DNA from: Amoebidium appalachense
Taxonomy: Eukaryota; Ichthyosporea
Assembly: GCA_963693365.1 (NCBI GenBank)
Contig: CAVNZM010000016.1
Span: 7,378,001 to 7,442,000 of the forward strand
Reading direction: 5' to 3'
DNA: 64,000 bases
The translations under genes were made by a program, and so were the position numbers. Positions 31,838-42,790 of the stretch are shown one piece after another (the stretch's first letter is position 1; each line of letters begins with the position of its first letter). The notes beneath the pieces were generated by a model, which saw only the letters and a program-made list of their open reading frames with translations, was not told the DNA's origin and made no database searches.

Positions 31838-32718
31838 GCCTGGACAGAGTCTGCCTCTAAGGCTTGCGAGTAGCCTGTGTGTGTGTGTGTGTGTGTGTGC
31901 GTGGGGGGGGGGGGGGGGGGGGGGGGAGGGAGGTGGGGATACAAGGTAGTATATTGAACTAACGTCTGTGTAGGCATTTCAGCTTGGCAAAGCCTCATTG
32001 GAAGAATATGATATGTAGTACTGGGGGATACTATGTGACAATCGTGCATTTCCGTGATTTTGAGGGAACAAAGTTTGAAATTTCAAGTTCTAAGATTCTT
32101 CAATTTAGCGGGTTTATTGATGCTGCGGTGATGATGTGTAGTGGCATGCAGGCACTATGATAAGCAAAGCTGACGAGAGATTCATTTTTAGTCTGGATGC
32201 AAATCCGGTCATATCAAAACACTTCATGGCATTATCAGGATAACATGTTTGGTCGTAACAAATATCCGACTAGGGAACATCCAATCACTTTGCAGCAAAC
32301 TGAAGATAGAAAGGTTTAAAGGCCACGAAGTGAAATTCTTTGTGCCACAGCGGATGCCTGCGGTGTTTGGGCAAGTAAAGATGTTCAACGGTCACCTAGT
32401 TTATTGCTTTGTGAGATGTGCATTTGGGTTTACGAATAATAATGGACAGAGTGCCAGACACACCACATGCAGCAGCATCACCTCGTGTACACGTGTGTTG
32501 TGTGTGCATTCGTGTGTGTGTGTGTGTGTGGGGAGGGGGGGGGGGGGGGGGGGGAGGGGGGTGAGGGGGGGGGGGGGGGTGGCGGGCCACTGGCGCCGCA
32601 GGGGAAGGGGGGGAGGGGGAGTGGGGGGGAGTGGGAGAGCGGCAGGAGCACGTAGGTTTTTTCACTCCCAAATTCTTTTCTTTTCTTTTCTTGTTTTTTT
32701 CTTTTTTTCTTTTTGTGT

Positions 32719-32777
<59 letters not shown>

Positions 32778-32780
32778 CGC
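31838..32780. other. Unique spacer followed by G-rich and (GT)n-poly-G block
   Basis: 31,838-32,510 is mostly unique and gene-free. 32,530-32,640 is G-rich, and 32,714-32,776 is (GT)n followed by a G run of about 44 nt leading into the 48-bp minisatellite. Confidence 0.5.
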
Positions 32781-32790
32781 ACCATGGACT

Positions 32791-34597
32791 GGCCCCTACT
32801 GGGGCTTTGGTTTGCTTGTTGCTGCAATACGCCAGGCTGGCCCATACTGGGGCTTTGGTTTGTTTGTTGCTGCAATACGCCAGGCTGGCCCATACTGGGG
32901 CTTTGGTTTGTTTGTTGCTGCAATACGCCAGGCTGGCCCATACTGGGGCTTTGGTTTGTTTGTTGCTGCAATACGCCAGGCTGGCCCATACTAGGGCCAA
33001 GTTGGTTTGTTTGTTGCTGCAATACGCCAGGCTGGCCCATACTGGGGCTTTGGTTTGTTTGTTGCTGCAATACGCCAGGCTGGCCCATACTGGGGCTTTG
33101 GTTTGTTTGTTGCTGCAATACGCCAGGCTGGCCCATACTGGGGCTTTGGTTTGTTTGTTGCTGCAATACGCCAGGCTGGCCCATACTGGGGCTTTGGTTT
33201 GTTTGTTGCTGCAATACGCCAGGCTGGCCCATACGTATACTGGGGCTTTGGTTTGTTTGTTGCTGCAATACGCCAGGCTGGCCCATACTGGGGCTTTGGT
33301 TTGTTTGTTGCTGCAATACGCCAGGCTGGCCCATACGTATACTGGGGCTTTGGTTTGTTTGTTGCTGCAATACGCCAGGCTGGCCCATACTGGGGCTTTG
33401 GTTTGTTTGTTGCTGCAATACGCCAGGCTGGCCCATACTGGGGCTTTGGTTTGTTTGTTGCTGCAATACGCCAGGCTGGCCCATACTAGGGCCAAGTTGG
33501 TTTGTTTGTTGCTGCAATACGCCAGGCTGGCCCATACTGGGGCTTTGGTTTGTTTGTTGCTGCAATACGCCAGGCTGGCCCATACTGGGGCTTTGGTTTG
33601 TTTGTTGCTGCAATACGCCAGGCTGGCCCATACTGGGGCTTTGGTTTGTTTGTTGCTGCAATACGCCAGGCTGGCCCATACTGGGGCTTTGGTTTGTTTG
33701 TTGCTGCAATACGCCAGGCTGGCCCATACGTATACTGGGGCTTTGGTTTGTTTGTTGCTGCAATACGCCAGGCTGGCCCATACTGGGGCTTTGGTTTGTT
33801 TGTTGCTGCAATACGCCAGGCTGGCCCATACTGGGGCTTTGGTTTGTTTGTTGCTGCAATACGCCAGGCTGGCCCATACTGGGGCTTTGGTTTATTTGTT
33901 GCTGCAATACGCCAGGCTGGCCCATACTGGGGCTTTGGTTTGTTTGTTGCTGCAATACGCCAGGCTGGCCCATACTGGGGCTTTGGTTTGTTTGTTGCTG
34001 CAATACGCCAGGCTGGCCCATACTGGGGCTTTGGTTTGTTTGTTCCTGCAATACGCCAGGCTGGCCCATACTGGGGCTTTGGTTTGTTTGTTGCTGCAAT
34101 ACGCCAGGCTGGCCCATACTGGGGCTTTGGTTTGTTTGTTGCTGCAATACGCCAGGCTGGCCCATACGTATACTGGGGCTTTGGTTTGTTTGTTGCTGCA
34201 ATACGCCAGGCTGGCCCATACTGGGGCTTTGGTTTGTTTGTTGCTGCAATACGCCAGGCTGGCCCATACTGGGGCTTTGGTTTGTTTGTTGCTGCAATAC
34301 GCCAGGCTGGCCCATACTAGGGCTTTGGTTTGTTTGTTGCTGCAATACGCCAGGCTGGCCCATACTGGGGCTTTGGTTTGTTTGTTGCTGCAATACGCCA
34401 GGCTGGCCCATACTGGGGCTTTGGTTTGTTTGTTGCTGCAATACGCCAGGCTGGCCCATACTGGGGCTTTGGTTTGTTTGTTGCTGCAATACGCCAGGCT
34501 GGCCCATACTGGGGCTTTAGTTTGTTTGTTGCTGCAATACGCCAGGCTGGCCCATACTGGGGCTTTAGTTTGTTTGTTGCTGCAATACGCCAGGCTG
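32791..34597. repeat. 48-bp minisatellite, about 37 copies
   Basis: Unit GGCCCATACTGGGGCTTTGG then TTTGTTTGTTGCTGCAATAC and GCCAGGCT. Four units are 54 bp (extra CGTATA), near 33,234, 33,336, 33,729 and 34,168; two are 51 bp (AGGGCCAAG variant) near 32,990 and 33,485. All lengths are multiples of 3, so a 16-residue repeat (GLWFVCCCNTPGWPIL on +, GQPGVLQQQTNQSPSM on -) stays open over 1.8 kb in several frames on both strands. The spacing 32,990 to 33,234 equals 33,485 to 33,729 (244 bp), indicating a duplicated block of about ten units. I do not call a protein. Confidence 0.95.
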
Positions 34598-34675
34598 GCC
34601 CGGTCCACAACCCCCTTGCATGCATCGATTCTTTCCGCACCGCAACCTGTCCCCGTCGCATTTTCCACTTGCTCT

Positions 34676-34706
<31 letters not shown>

Positions 34707-36239
34707 CACACACACACACACAAACACCGACCCCTCACGATGCAGTGCAGCCAGGCACCCACTGTGATCCCTCCATGTGTATGGGCACACAGAGACAATA
34801 AGTTTGCCTCCTCTGACTGCACCCTCCCAATCAATTCCCTCCCGGGGATTTAATTTATCTTTAGACCCACATTCCTGTTTTCGCACATTCACCTCCCTGC
34901 CTCAAGGCTTGACCTACAGTACTGGCTGGCTAAACAAAAAGGCCACAAAAAATGCAAAGCCTTGTTAGGAGAGGCAGTCCCCCCCCCCCCCCCCCCCCCC
35001 CATCCCCCTCCACCACCACCAAACCATTCAAAATATTCATTGTGCGTGTGTGTGGGGGAGATGGCCCGTGTGAGTAGGGAAAGAGGGGGGGGGGGGGGGG
35101 GGTGGGGAGGGGGAGGGGGGGAAGGGGGGAGGGGGGGTTCAAGCGAGACTACCGTACTGCTGGCTGGCGGTAGGAGGGGTAGGGTGTTGCTGCTAAGCCG
35201 TGGTGGTGGTGTGTGCTTGTAAGTGTGCCTCTACGTGTGTGTATACTGCAGGGTGTGTTTTGGGGTGCGTGTGTGTGCATGCCCCCGTGTGCACGTACTC
35301 TATGTTTATGTTTATGTGCCCGGTAGTGTGTGCCGTGTGTAAACATGTGCGTGTGTGCAAATGTGTGTGTGTTTGGGGGGGAAGGTGTGTGTGTGTGTGT
35401 GTGTGTGGGGAGGGGGGGGGACCCAATACCGATTCGTTTCACGCAAGTATTTACGTTTGCTTCAAGTGAGCACACTGATATCAAAAAGGCAACATGTGAG
35501 TTTACAACACAGCGTTAGTAATATGCAAATATTCTCCTACACAAGAAATTTCAATAAACAGCACGAGCGGTTTTTGATGATCTAAAAACACAGGTTAAAA
35601 CAGCCACTTATTTACAGTGTAATTCCGAGTCATCAGCATGGATATCCACCATGCAGCCTCGCACCATATATGGTATCCCGAGGATGTCCAGGCGTATTTT
35701 GGAACATGACTGCCGCAGTGATGCACATGGCCTATTGAACCCCCCCCCCATCCCCCCCCCCACACACACCCCTTCACGACGTTGGGCCTGCCATATCCCT
35801 TCCCCCCCCCCCCCCCCCTTCTTTTCCACTCTTGCCCATACGGGCTAACCCTGCTCATATCCCCCCCCCCCCCCCTGCCGTGGCAGGCTAATATAAGACC
35901 CCCCCCTCCCCTGCTTAAACCTCTTCACCCCGAGGCCGCCAGTGGCACATTCCCCGTCAACCTCTGGGTTAATCCATATCACCCACTTTTCCTGGGCCTG
36001 AGACTAATAATTATATCCCCCCCTCCTCCTTTCCTTCACTTCAAGTTTCCTGCTAATCTAACCCTCACACAATCCCCCTCCCCTCCTCCCCCCCCTCATC
36101 CCCCAACAACAACAGCCACCCACCCAACTACAGCAGATGCCTCAGTCTGCAGTGTGCTTTACAGTATTGTTGGCTATCGTATCCGGACACTCCAATGCGC
36201 TATCGCAAACCGTCGAAATAGAACCCCCCTGCAAATTTC
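34598..36239. other. Gene-poor region between minisatellite and retrotransposon fragment
   Basis: C runs at 34,677-34,704 and 34,979-35,000, G-rich DNA at 35,085-35,140, GT-rich 35,210-35,410, and strongly C-rich DNA at 35,740-36,120 broken by short AT islands (GCTAATATAAGA, ACTAATAATTATAT). No gene seen. Confidence 0.5.
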
Positions 36240-37335
36240 TGGTGTCAGCGCCTTTTGACTTCGCGCATTTCTCGTGCGCGTGGTCGCTTACATATCTATC
36301 AAGGAATATTTGCAAATATCTCTAATATTCATCCTGCCCATTTGCTCACTCTTTATAAAGTTTTTCTTCGTCCATATTTCGAATATGGCCTCACGTTACT
36401 CTTGTGTGCCCCTTCACGGCAACAGCGCGCGGCTCTTCCGGAATTCGATTCCTTTCAGCGTGAATTCATCCAGTTTATTTCTCGCACCTCGCGTAGGCAT
36501 GCTTTGGCGGCTCCCTTGCTGAGTGTTTTTGGTCTCCCTCCGGCGCGCCAGCGTATGAATGAATTAGGACTTCACTTTTGTTTTCATTTGGTTAGGCTTC
36601 CTTCTTATCATCCTTTCTTGCAATTCTTTCCTTCTTTAGCACCTGTTCCCATTTCTAATGTTCGTGCAAAATGTCCTATCCAATCTATCTCCCATTCCGA
36701 GATATCCTTTTAAATACTTATCTCCTTTATTTTTCACTTCTCCTATGTATCAGCAGTATGTTACTTGGTTTCATACTCAATATCCTTTGCTTCATCGATA
36801 TCGTTGTGATAAAAAGTATCATGGTAGGGCTCTTGAGCCTGTGCTTCTTTTTATATTAGAGACTCGTCTATTTTCTTTACAATCGTGTGTAAATTAGCTA
36901 CTTATATTTATCCTTCCTCTCGTAAACCTACCACACTTACCGATTTTGCAATTCTAACCCCTCCTTGTGATATAGCTTGGAAATGTTTGTTTTGGCGCTG
37001 TAACCTTTGTTTCCATAAACGTTTGTGCCACTTTTGTGCAGAACCTTTTTCTCGTAAACACTTAGATAGATGTATTTATTTACCTCAGATTATTCCGTTG
37101 GAAATTAGAAGACTGGCATATTTAGATAATCCTGATATTACGTCTATTGACTCTCTGTTGAACCACCGTATGTTTTACGAGTTTTCTAGGGTGTATGATT
37201 ATTTAAGTCGTTATCTCCTCCATATCCGAGAGTGAGGGCTTTTGTATGTTCTTCTCTGAGATATCGGTGATATCTCGATGGCTTCTATTTTGCTGAGCAT
37301 ATCATTAAAGTCATTCTAAAAACAATAAATTTCCA
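36240..37335 (+). mobile_element. Non-LTR retrotransposon (LINE) fragment: end of reverse transcriptase, zinc motif, 3' tail
   Basis: Three successive open frames (36,255-36,713, 36,658-36,897, 36,885-37,235) encode what reads as one protein broken by two frameshifts. LYKVFLRPYFEYGLTLLLCA, FDSFQREFIQFISRTSRRHA and LLSVFGLPPARQRMNELGLH match the style of the post-catalytic 'thumb' region of non-LTR reverse transcriptases. A Cys/His cluster, CHFCAEPFSRKHLDRC, resembles the C-terminal zinc motif of such elements. After the stop come a hairpin (GAGATATC-GGT-GATATCTC, 37,258-37,276) and TGAGCATATCATTAAAGTCA with an A-rich end. The 5' part is missing, typical of truncated insertion. It is dead as it stands. 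Confidence 0.75.
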
Positions 37336-37389
37336 AGCCAGTCGACAAGCTTGATATTCTCGCCCGTGGCTGCATCGGATGTCACATTC

Positions 37390-38325
37390 AATGTGAAAAG
37401 GGCGCCACACAGAAGAAAACAGTGTGTAGATCCGGCAACCAAAAAGGCACAAAGTTATTTGCACCTGTTGTGATGTATCTCTCATAGAGTGCCATAGTGT
37501 GGTTGAGCGCTATGAGAGTGCCATAGTGTGGTTGAGCGCCATGTGCTGTTGCTGAGGTACGGTACCTCGGGCACGGACGCCAGAGCACAAGGGGGGGTGT
37601 CTGTGCCGTGGGGGATAGTCATATTTCCGGCCAGCAGTGCATAGTAGCCCACCTGTACCTCGTCATGGGTGGACTGGATGGCCGCATATGTGACGTTGGG
37701 CAACGAGTCCTGGTACTCGTTTGTCAGCTCACACAGGTACATCCTGCCCTTGTTGAGCTTCTCCCTCACGCAGTACGCCCAACAGGTGATCTGTGACGGG
37801 GGACTCGCCCATCTTGATCTGTGCAAAGAGTGCAGCCTGCAGACCAGAGAATATACCGGCATACGAGTCTGAGACCACTGCCATGCTTGGCGGCACGTCT
37901 ACCGTTGTGTTGTTGTGGCCGTAAATAAAGGGTGTCCAAAACTGTGCGGCCATTGACCCCGCCGAGCACCCCGCAATGAGTAGTTTCTTCGGGTTGGGGA
38001 GGTTGGCAAAGGCCCAGCGCAGGGCAGATCTAACAGATCTAACAATGTATTGTTGGAGCCACTCTGCCGCACAGTGGTGATGTTTCCTGAAGCTGTGGAT
38101 TAAGTGCGCACGAGGTTGCCCACGTGCACGTCGCCGCTGCAGTAGTGCACGGCCACAACGGTGTAGTTTGAAAACAGGTTGTTGTTGCGAGTGCGGTCAA
38201 GCAGCCCCGCAGTGAAGGATCTTGGCTTGCGCACAACCCATCTACTGGTTGGGAGGGTACCGGGCAAGTCTGACTGGGCACACGAGCCCACGGAGCTGAT
38301 GTTGTTTGACCAGCAACCCCCCCCC

Positions 38326-38357
<32 letters not shown>

Positions 38358-38700
38358 TAGAAGAATATCAGCAGTTTGTCCGTGTCACCAGGCAGCACCT
38401 GGAAGTGGTGACTAGGGTCGAGGCAGTGGGTGTGGTTGCCGGGTATGATGTTGATGGCTGGGCCAGCAGGTAGGGTGGAGAGGCTGCAGTTACTGCTGTT
38501 GCTGACCGTGCACGTGGGAAAGGCATCCATGGGGCAGCCCTTTCCTGTGGCGTCCGACGAGCATGGTGCTGGGGGTGTTGAGGTGGTGTTGAGGGTCAGA
38601 AGGGAGAGGAGGTCGTTGGTGGGTGTGGCCTGCCGCCGGAGTGCGCGTGGGCAGGGTTCTGCCGCGCAACGGGAAATGGCCAGCGCACTGGCGCCCAAAA
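37390..38700 (-). pseudogene. Pectin-acetylesterase/Notum-family hydrolase pseudogene
   Basis: Family blocks appear in order on the minus strand but in different frames: CLDPSHHFQVLPGDTDKLLI-FFYGGG, then CWSNNISSVGSCAQSDLPG, GLLDRTRNNNLF, VVAVHYCSGDVHVGN, a stop, then LRWAFANLPNPKKLLIAGCSAGSMAAQFW with the catalytic Ser in GCSAG, then CVREKLNKGRMYLCELTNEY in a third frame. The GGG of the FFYGGG motif has expanded to a 30-nt G run (38,327-38,356) that shifts the frame. Small tandem duplications (GTTAGATCT twice near 38,030; a 30-bp duplication near 37,495-37,550) add damage. Intact members are secreted carboxylesterases. Either a decayed gene or, in part, homopolymer assembly error. It meets the retrotransposon 3' end tail to tail. 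Confidence 0.75.
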
Positions 38701-39241
38701 CTTTCAGGGGCCTGATGGTGGGCGTGTGTTTGTGTGTGTGTGGAAGTGAATAAACGACAGGGTGGTTGTTGAAAGTTGAAGACGGGGAGTGGAAACAGGC
38801 TTTCCGCTTCTTGAAGTTCTTGTTGCAACCATGGTCGTATGTACGTGAGGTCTCCGTAGATCATGTCGGTGCCAGACTGTTTGTTGATTGGCTTTCTCGT
38901 GTTGAGGCTCATCTCCCTCTACCCCCCCCTTCTAATGGTGCACTGTTACTGGGTTTATGGGGGCTCTGCCATTGGAGAAGCTTGGTCGTAGATTGTAGCT
39001 TGTAGACATCCTCGTGACCAGATGGGGCAATCTAGTCTCTCTCTTGTGATCTCCTCCCAGTTAGTTTACACCTGAGCTTCTTTCTACATCCGAGCTTCTT
39101 CTTCTTCTTCTTCTTTTTCCTTTTTTTTTCCTTTTTTTTTTTTTTTTTTGTTCTTGCAGCTGTCTCCATTCTTTGCAACTTTATTTCTGAACCTATCTTT
39201 CCCGAGGTGACTCCTATCGGTCCACCCCAATAAAAAGTGTG

Positions 39242-39278
<37 letters not shown>

Positions 39279-39340
39279 TTGTGCTGTACATATAGTACTA
39301 TGCGTTACGATGTTATCTAAAGCACCGTGTATTTTTTTTG
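38701..39340. other. Intergenic with T-rich and C-run tracts
   Basis: No gene seen. (TTC)n/T-rich DNA at 39,098-39,150, AATAAAAAGTGTGTAACCCC at 39,229-39,248 running into a C run to 39,278. Confidence 0.45.
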
Positions 39341-39447
39341 GCCGATATCTTATCATGAGCGGTTTTTTCTTTATCCCGGGATATCTGCGATATCTCGCCT
39401 TTTCACCTTCTATGAGCACATCAATAAAGTCATTATAAAAAAAACTG
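39341..39447 (+). mobile_element. Non-LTR retrotransposon 3' tail (copy 2)
   Basis: GGGATATC-TGC-GATATCTC (39,378-39,396) then TATGAGCACATCAATAAAGT and an A-rich end (to about 39,444). This matches the hairpin and 3' end of the fragment at 36,240-37,335. Only the 3' end is present. Confidence 0.75.
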
Positions 39448-39702
39448 TTACACTGTGCAAACGGATTGCAAATGCTAGAAAAGATGCCAGGCCATGTGTG
39501 CCACATGCATGTACCGTAAATAACTGTATGTGGATATGTACTGGTTCTGAAGTGCGCACTTTAGCTGAGACGGGGGCCCAATTTAAAGCCCAGGCCACAC
39601 TTCCTGTAACAAAAAGTCTTACCCTAGCGGCTACTGCTGAACCCCTTCTGTGTGATACAACATATGTACCCTCTGTTATAGATAAACCCAGGTTCATATA
39701 GG
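39448..39702 (+). other. Unassigned open stretch directly after retrotransposon tail
   Basis: About 80 codons stay open in the frame RIANARKDARPCVPHACTV ... DTTYVPSVIDKPRFI and stop at 39,701. Amino-acid composition is protein-like but I recognise no family, and no start codon lies in the segment outside the retrotransposon tail. It could be a remnant of a gene cut by the insertion, or chance. Confidence 0.25.
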
Positions 39703-40114
39703 GCAACGAAAATATAAGTATTCAACTAAATTGCAGGGAAAAATCGAAATCCTTGCACGACGCCAGGTACGCATGTAGCTCATCGATTCCGCACCCTTCC
39801 ATTTTTTTCGAACTGGGGGCCCAGTGCCTTTTAAATATTTTGGCAGAAGCAGCATTTTTTTGGACAAATACCATTCTGCTTAGCTAGAAACTTTCAATAA
39901 GCCGAAGCAGAAAACTGTTCTGGCAAGCCTTTTCAATTTTCATAAATAAGCCATATATACAACTGCAGTACATGGTTGCAAGCGTGCAGCCCAGGGTGCA
40001 GCCCTGGCATAATTTTACAAATCCTTCGGATCTATTTAAAAAATGATTCGATATTTACTCCTCCCTGATGCGCCCCCCCTGAAAGCGTGGGAGTCACAAA
40101 GTTTCGTCCACGCA

Positions 40115-40256
40115 ATAAAAAGTGTGTAAACCCCTTTCGTGATTCAAAAACGTGCGGCCACAAACCGAAGTGTGTTTGGTCAGTTTGGAGAATTTATGCG
40201 TGCAAGGCTGCCGGCCAGCTTCGAGTCCTCTGAATCACGGCTCTATATATATAAAG
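40115..40256 (+). promoter_or_regulatory. Lipase promoter region (shared 20-bp motif and TATA box)
   Basis: ATAAAAAGTGTGTAAACCCC at 40,115-40,134 differs by one base from the motif at 9,008 upstream of the amidase. TATATATATAAAG lies at 40,244-40,256. The lipase ATG is at 40,428. Confidence 0.55.
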
Positions 40257-40427
40257 CAAGACCCCTCCAAGGCTTCTGTCTGCACAGGCACAGGCTTACC
40301 CGTACCCGAATAAACTTTGACGCTGCCACGAGTCCGAGAGCTGGCAATTGCTGGGCTCGGGTGATTCTACGACCTATACCTGAGCGTGTCCCGGACAGGT
40401 ACACAGGTGTGCACGCTGTGCCTCGCC

Positions 40428-42253
40428 ATGCGCTTCCTTGTGGTTGCTGCCCTTGTGGCTGGGGCACTTGCTGTGCCGGGCCATGGCCCACAGGGCAGAC
40501 CGTGGGAGCAGGACGGCTGGAAACCAGACAAGGACTTCAGCAACGCGTTTGTGCGCACGGCTGACTTCCAGCTGGACTGGCTGGAATGCAGGCACGACTC
40601 CAAGCGCCTGCAGCACCCCCTCTACAGCGAGTGGTGTGCAAAGACAAGGGGCGCCAACTCGGCAAATGCCCCAGGGCAGCAGGCTAGGGCTGGCAGGGCC
40701 GTGAGTGAGGGCGACCAGGTCTGTGCGCCCACTGGCTCCCTAGACCGCAGCACGGCACTCACCATGGCCTACCTGGCCAGTGCCGTCTACAACACTGCCC
40801 CTGTCACAGATCCCTCCTGGCCCACCTCATACACCCTTCTGGCCACCTACGCCTCAAGTGGCTCTGACTACGGCCTGCTGGCCCGCCACACAGACGGCCA
40901 CCTTGTGCTGGCCTTCCGCGGCACAAACGACATCAGTGACTGGATCAGCAACGTCAATGTTGGGTCTGGTGAGCTCAAGGAGGGCCTGCAGAAGAATGGC
41001 GCCACCATCCATCCGGCCGTGCACCGTGGGTTCCTGGGTGGCTTCAACACCCTTCGCATCCAGGAGTCCTGTACGCTGTTGTTCTGGTGCAGCCAGGCAC
41101 ACAGCCCCCTCTACGTGGCCCTGCTCAATGCCCTTGCCGCCAACCCCAACACACGTGTCATCATCACCGGCCACTCACGTGGTGGTGCCCTGGCGTCTGT
41201 TGCCGCCCTGCACCTTATGTACGACAGCACCCTCAACACCTACAGTGCCGCAGCAAACACTGCCCTCAACAGTGTGCGCTCACGCCGAGCCATATCCCTC
41301 TACACCTTTGGGGAGCCCCGTGGGCTCAAGTTCAGGGGGGAGGCAAGCACGGACACGAGCCGTTTGGACGCCATCAGCAAGTACCGCTTCACTTACTACG
41401 GCGACCCGGTGCCGGGCACACCGCCTGCTGGCGTGGTTGAGCCCTCGTGCTGGCTGGATGGATACTGCGAGACCTGGCGCCACTGGGGGGTGGCCCACAG
41501 GTGAGCCGGAGGTGTACATCTGTGATGGATGCCAGAGTTTATTCTTCCGTCATGTGTCTATCTAGATCTTAGTTCGTTATAATGCATTGGCATGCAAGAC
41601 TTCGTGACTCCAAATTCTAAGATTGAGCTCTGCAAATTTTTTCTGTGCATCAGGTCCATGCTAACGCCTTTTTCTCCCGCAGGCTGTGGCAGGACAACCC
41701 TTCCACCAGCGAGGCTGTGTCGTGGGGGGGTGACCAGTATGGGCTCACGGGGCTGCTTGAAAACCGCTGCCCAAACAACAACTTCCCAAACACCAACGCC
41801 GACTGGTCGACCCAGGTGTGGCGCCACAACATGGCCGACTCCTACATCCAAACATGGCACCGCCTAGTGCCTGTTACGTCAGCCACCCTACCTAAGGGCT
41901 GGTCCCTAGTGGCCTGTATGCACTCTGGTATGGGGTGTGCATCAGCCAACCGCCTAGCCACCACCTGCACCACACTTGCTGCCGGGGCCACCACCCAGAC
42001 AGCAAAGTGCCTGCTGTGGCCTGGCACCACCGCCCCCACCCGCATAAGTGTCAAGCCGGTGACTGGGGGCAACAGCAGCTTCACCCCCACCACTGATACT
42101 GCTTGCACCCTGCCCATCAACAGCCAGGCTAGGAGTGGGCCCGCCTTCACGTGCCTGGGCGCATATCGTGTGCTGATGGGTGGCGTCACCAGCGACACGT
42201 ACATACTGCACCGCACGACTTACCCGACTGACCCGTACCCCGTTGCCTACTGA
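40428..42253 (+). CDS. Secreted class 3 lipase (alpha/beta hydrolase), 547 aa
   Basis: Two exons, 40,428-41,500 and 41,683-42,253 (phase 2, GTGAGC donor, CCCGCAG acceptor). Residues 1-16 (MRFLVVAALVAGALAV) form a signal peptide, so the product is secreted or lumenal. The class 3 lipase core is clear: LAFRGTNDISDW (oxyanion region, about 162-172), VIITGHSRGGALAS with nucleophile Ser250, the acid Asp326 in YYGDPVPGTPP, and the likely His352 in RHWGVAHR. The second exon adds a Cys- and Thr-rich C-terminal region of about 190 residues (CMHSGMGCASANRLATTC) without a domain I recognise. Expected activity is triacylglycerol or phospholipid hydrolysis. Upstream in-frame codons before 40,428 lack an ATG, and a TATA box lies about 180 bp upstream. 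No frame breaks. Confidence 0.93.
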
Positions 42254-42758
42254 GCCAGGTGGATAGACAGGATAACTTCACAACTAAGTACCAACAAGAC
42301 TTGGGTAGCTGGCTGTATAGCGTTTACTAATAGAGGCTGCAAGGAAAGCCAGTGATAGCTGGTGCCCAGTGGGACTTGTTTATTTATAGCTATTTGCCGT
42401 TAAGTACTTTGTGCTACAGCCACTTGGAAAAATAGACTTTAACGCCATTTTTGCACAAGGAAGTGCTTAACTTCGGCAAAAGTTTCTTGCGAGAGCAAGC
42501 CCCCCTCCCCCCCCCCCCCCCCTCCCCCCTCTTCCTTCCCCAACAAGTCCCGCACAAACCCACGCACCAACGAAAGCGAGCCCCATAACCCCCCCCTCCC
42601 CCCCCCCCCCCCCCCTCTCCCCCCCCCGGCCGGGCCCCACCTCCCTTACCGTGCACCAACCTTCTCACCAACAATATGAGTGAAGATTGCCTGCACAGGC
42701 ATGTATCTCCTGTGTGACTCGGCGCGTGCGCGCGTGTCTGTGTGTGCGCGTGTGCGTG

Positions 42759-42790
<32 letters not shown>

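Noticed and set aside
32396-34801. Very long open frames (up to 850 codons) over the 48-bp repeat on both strands
   Set aside because: They exist because the unit contains no stop in several frames and its length is a multiple of 3. Flanks are low-complexity and no domain is present.
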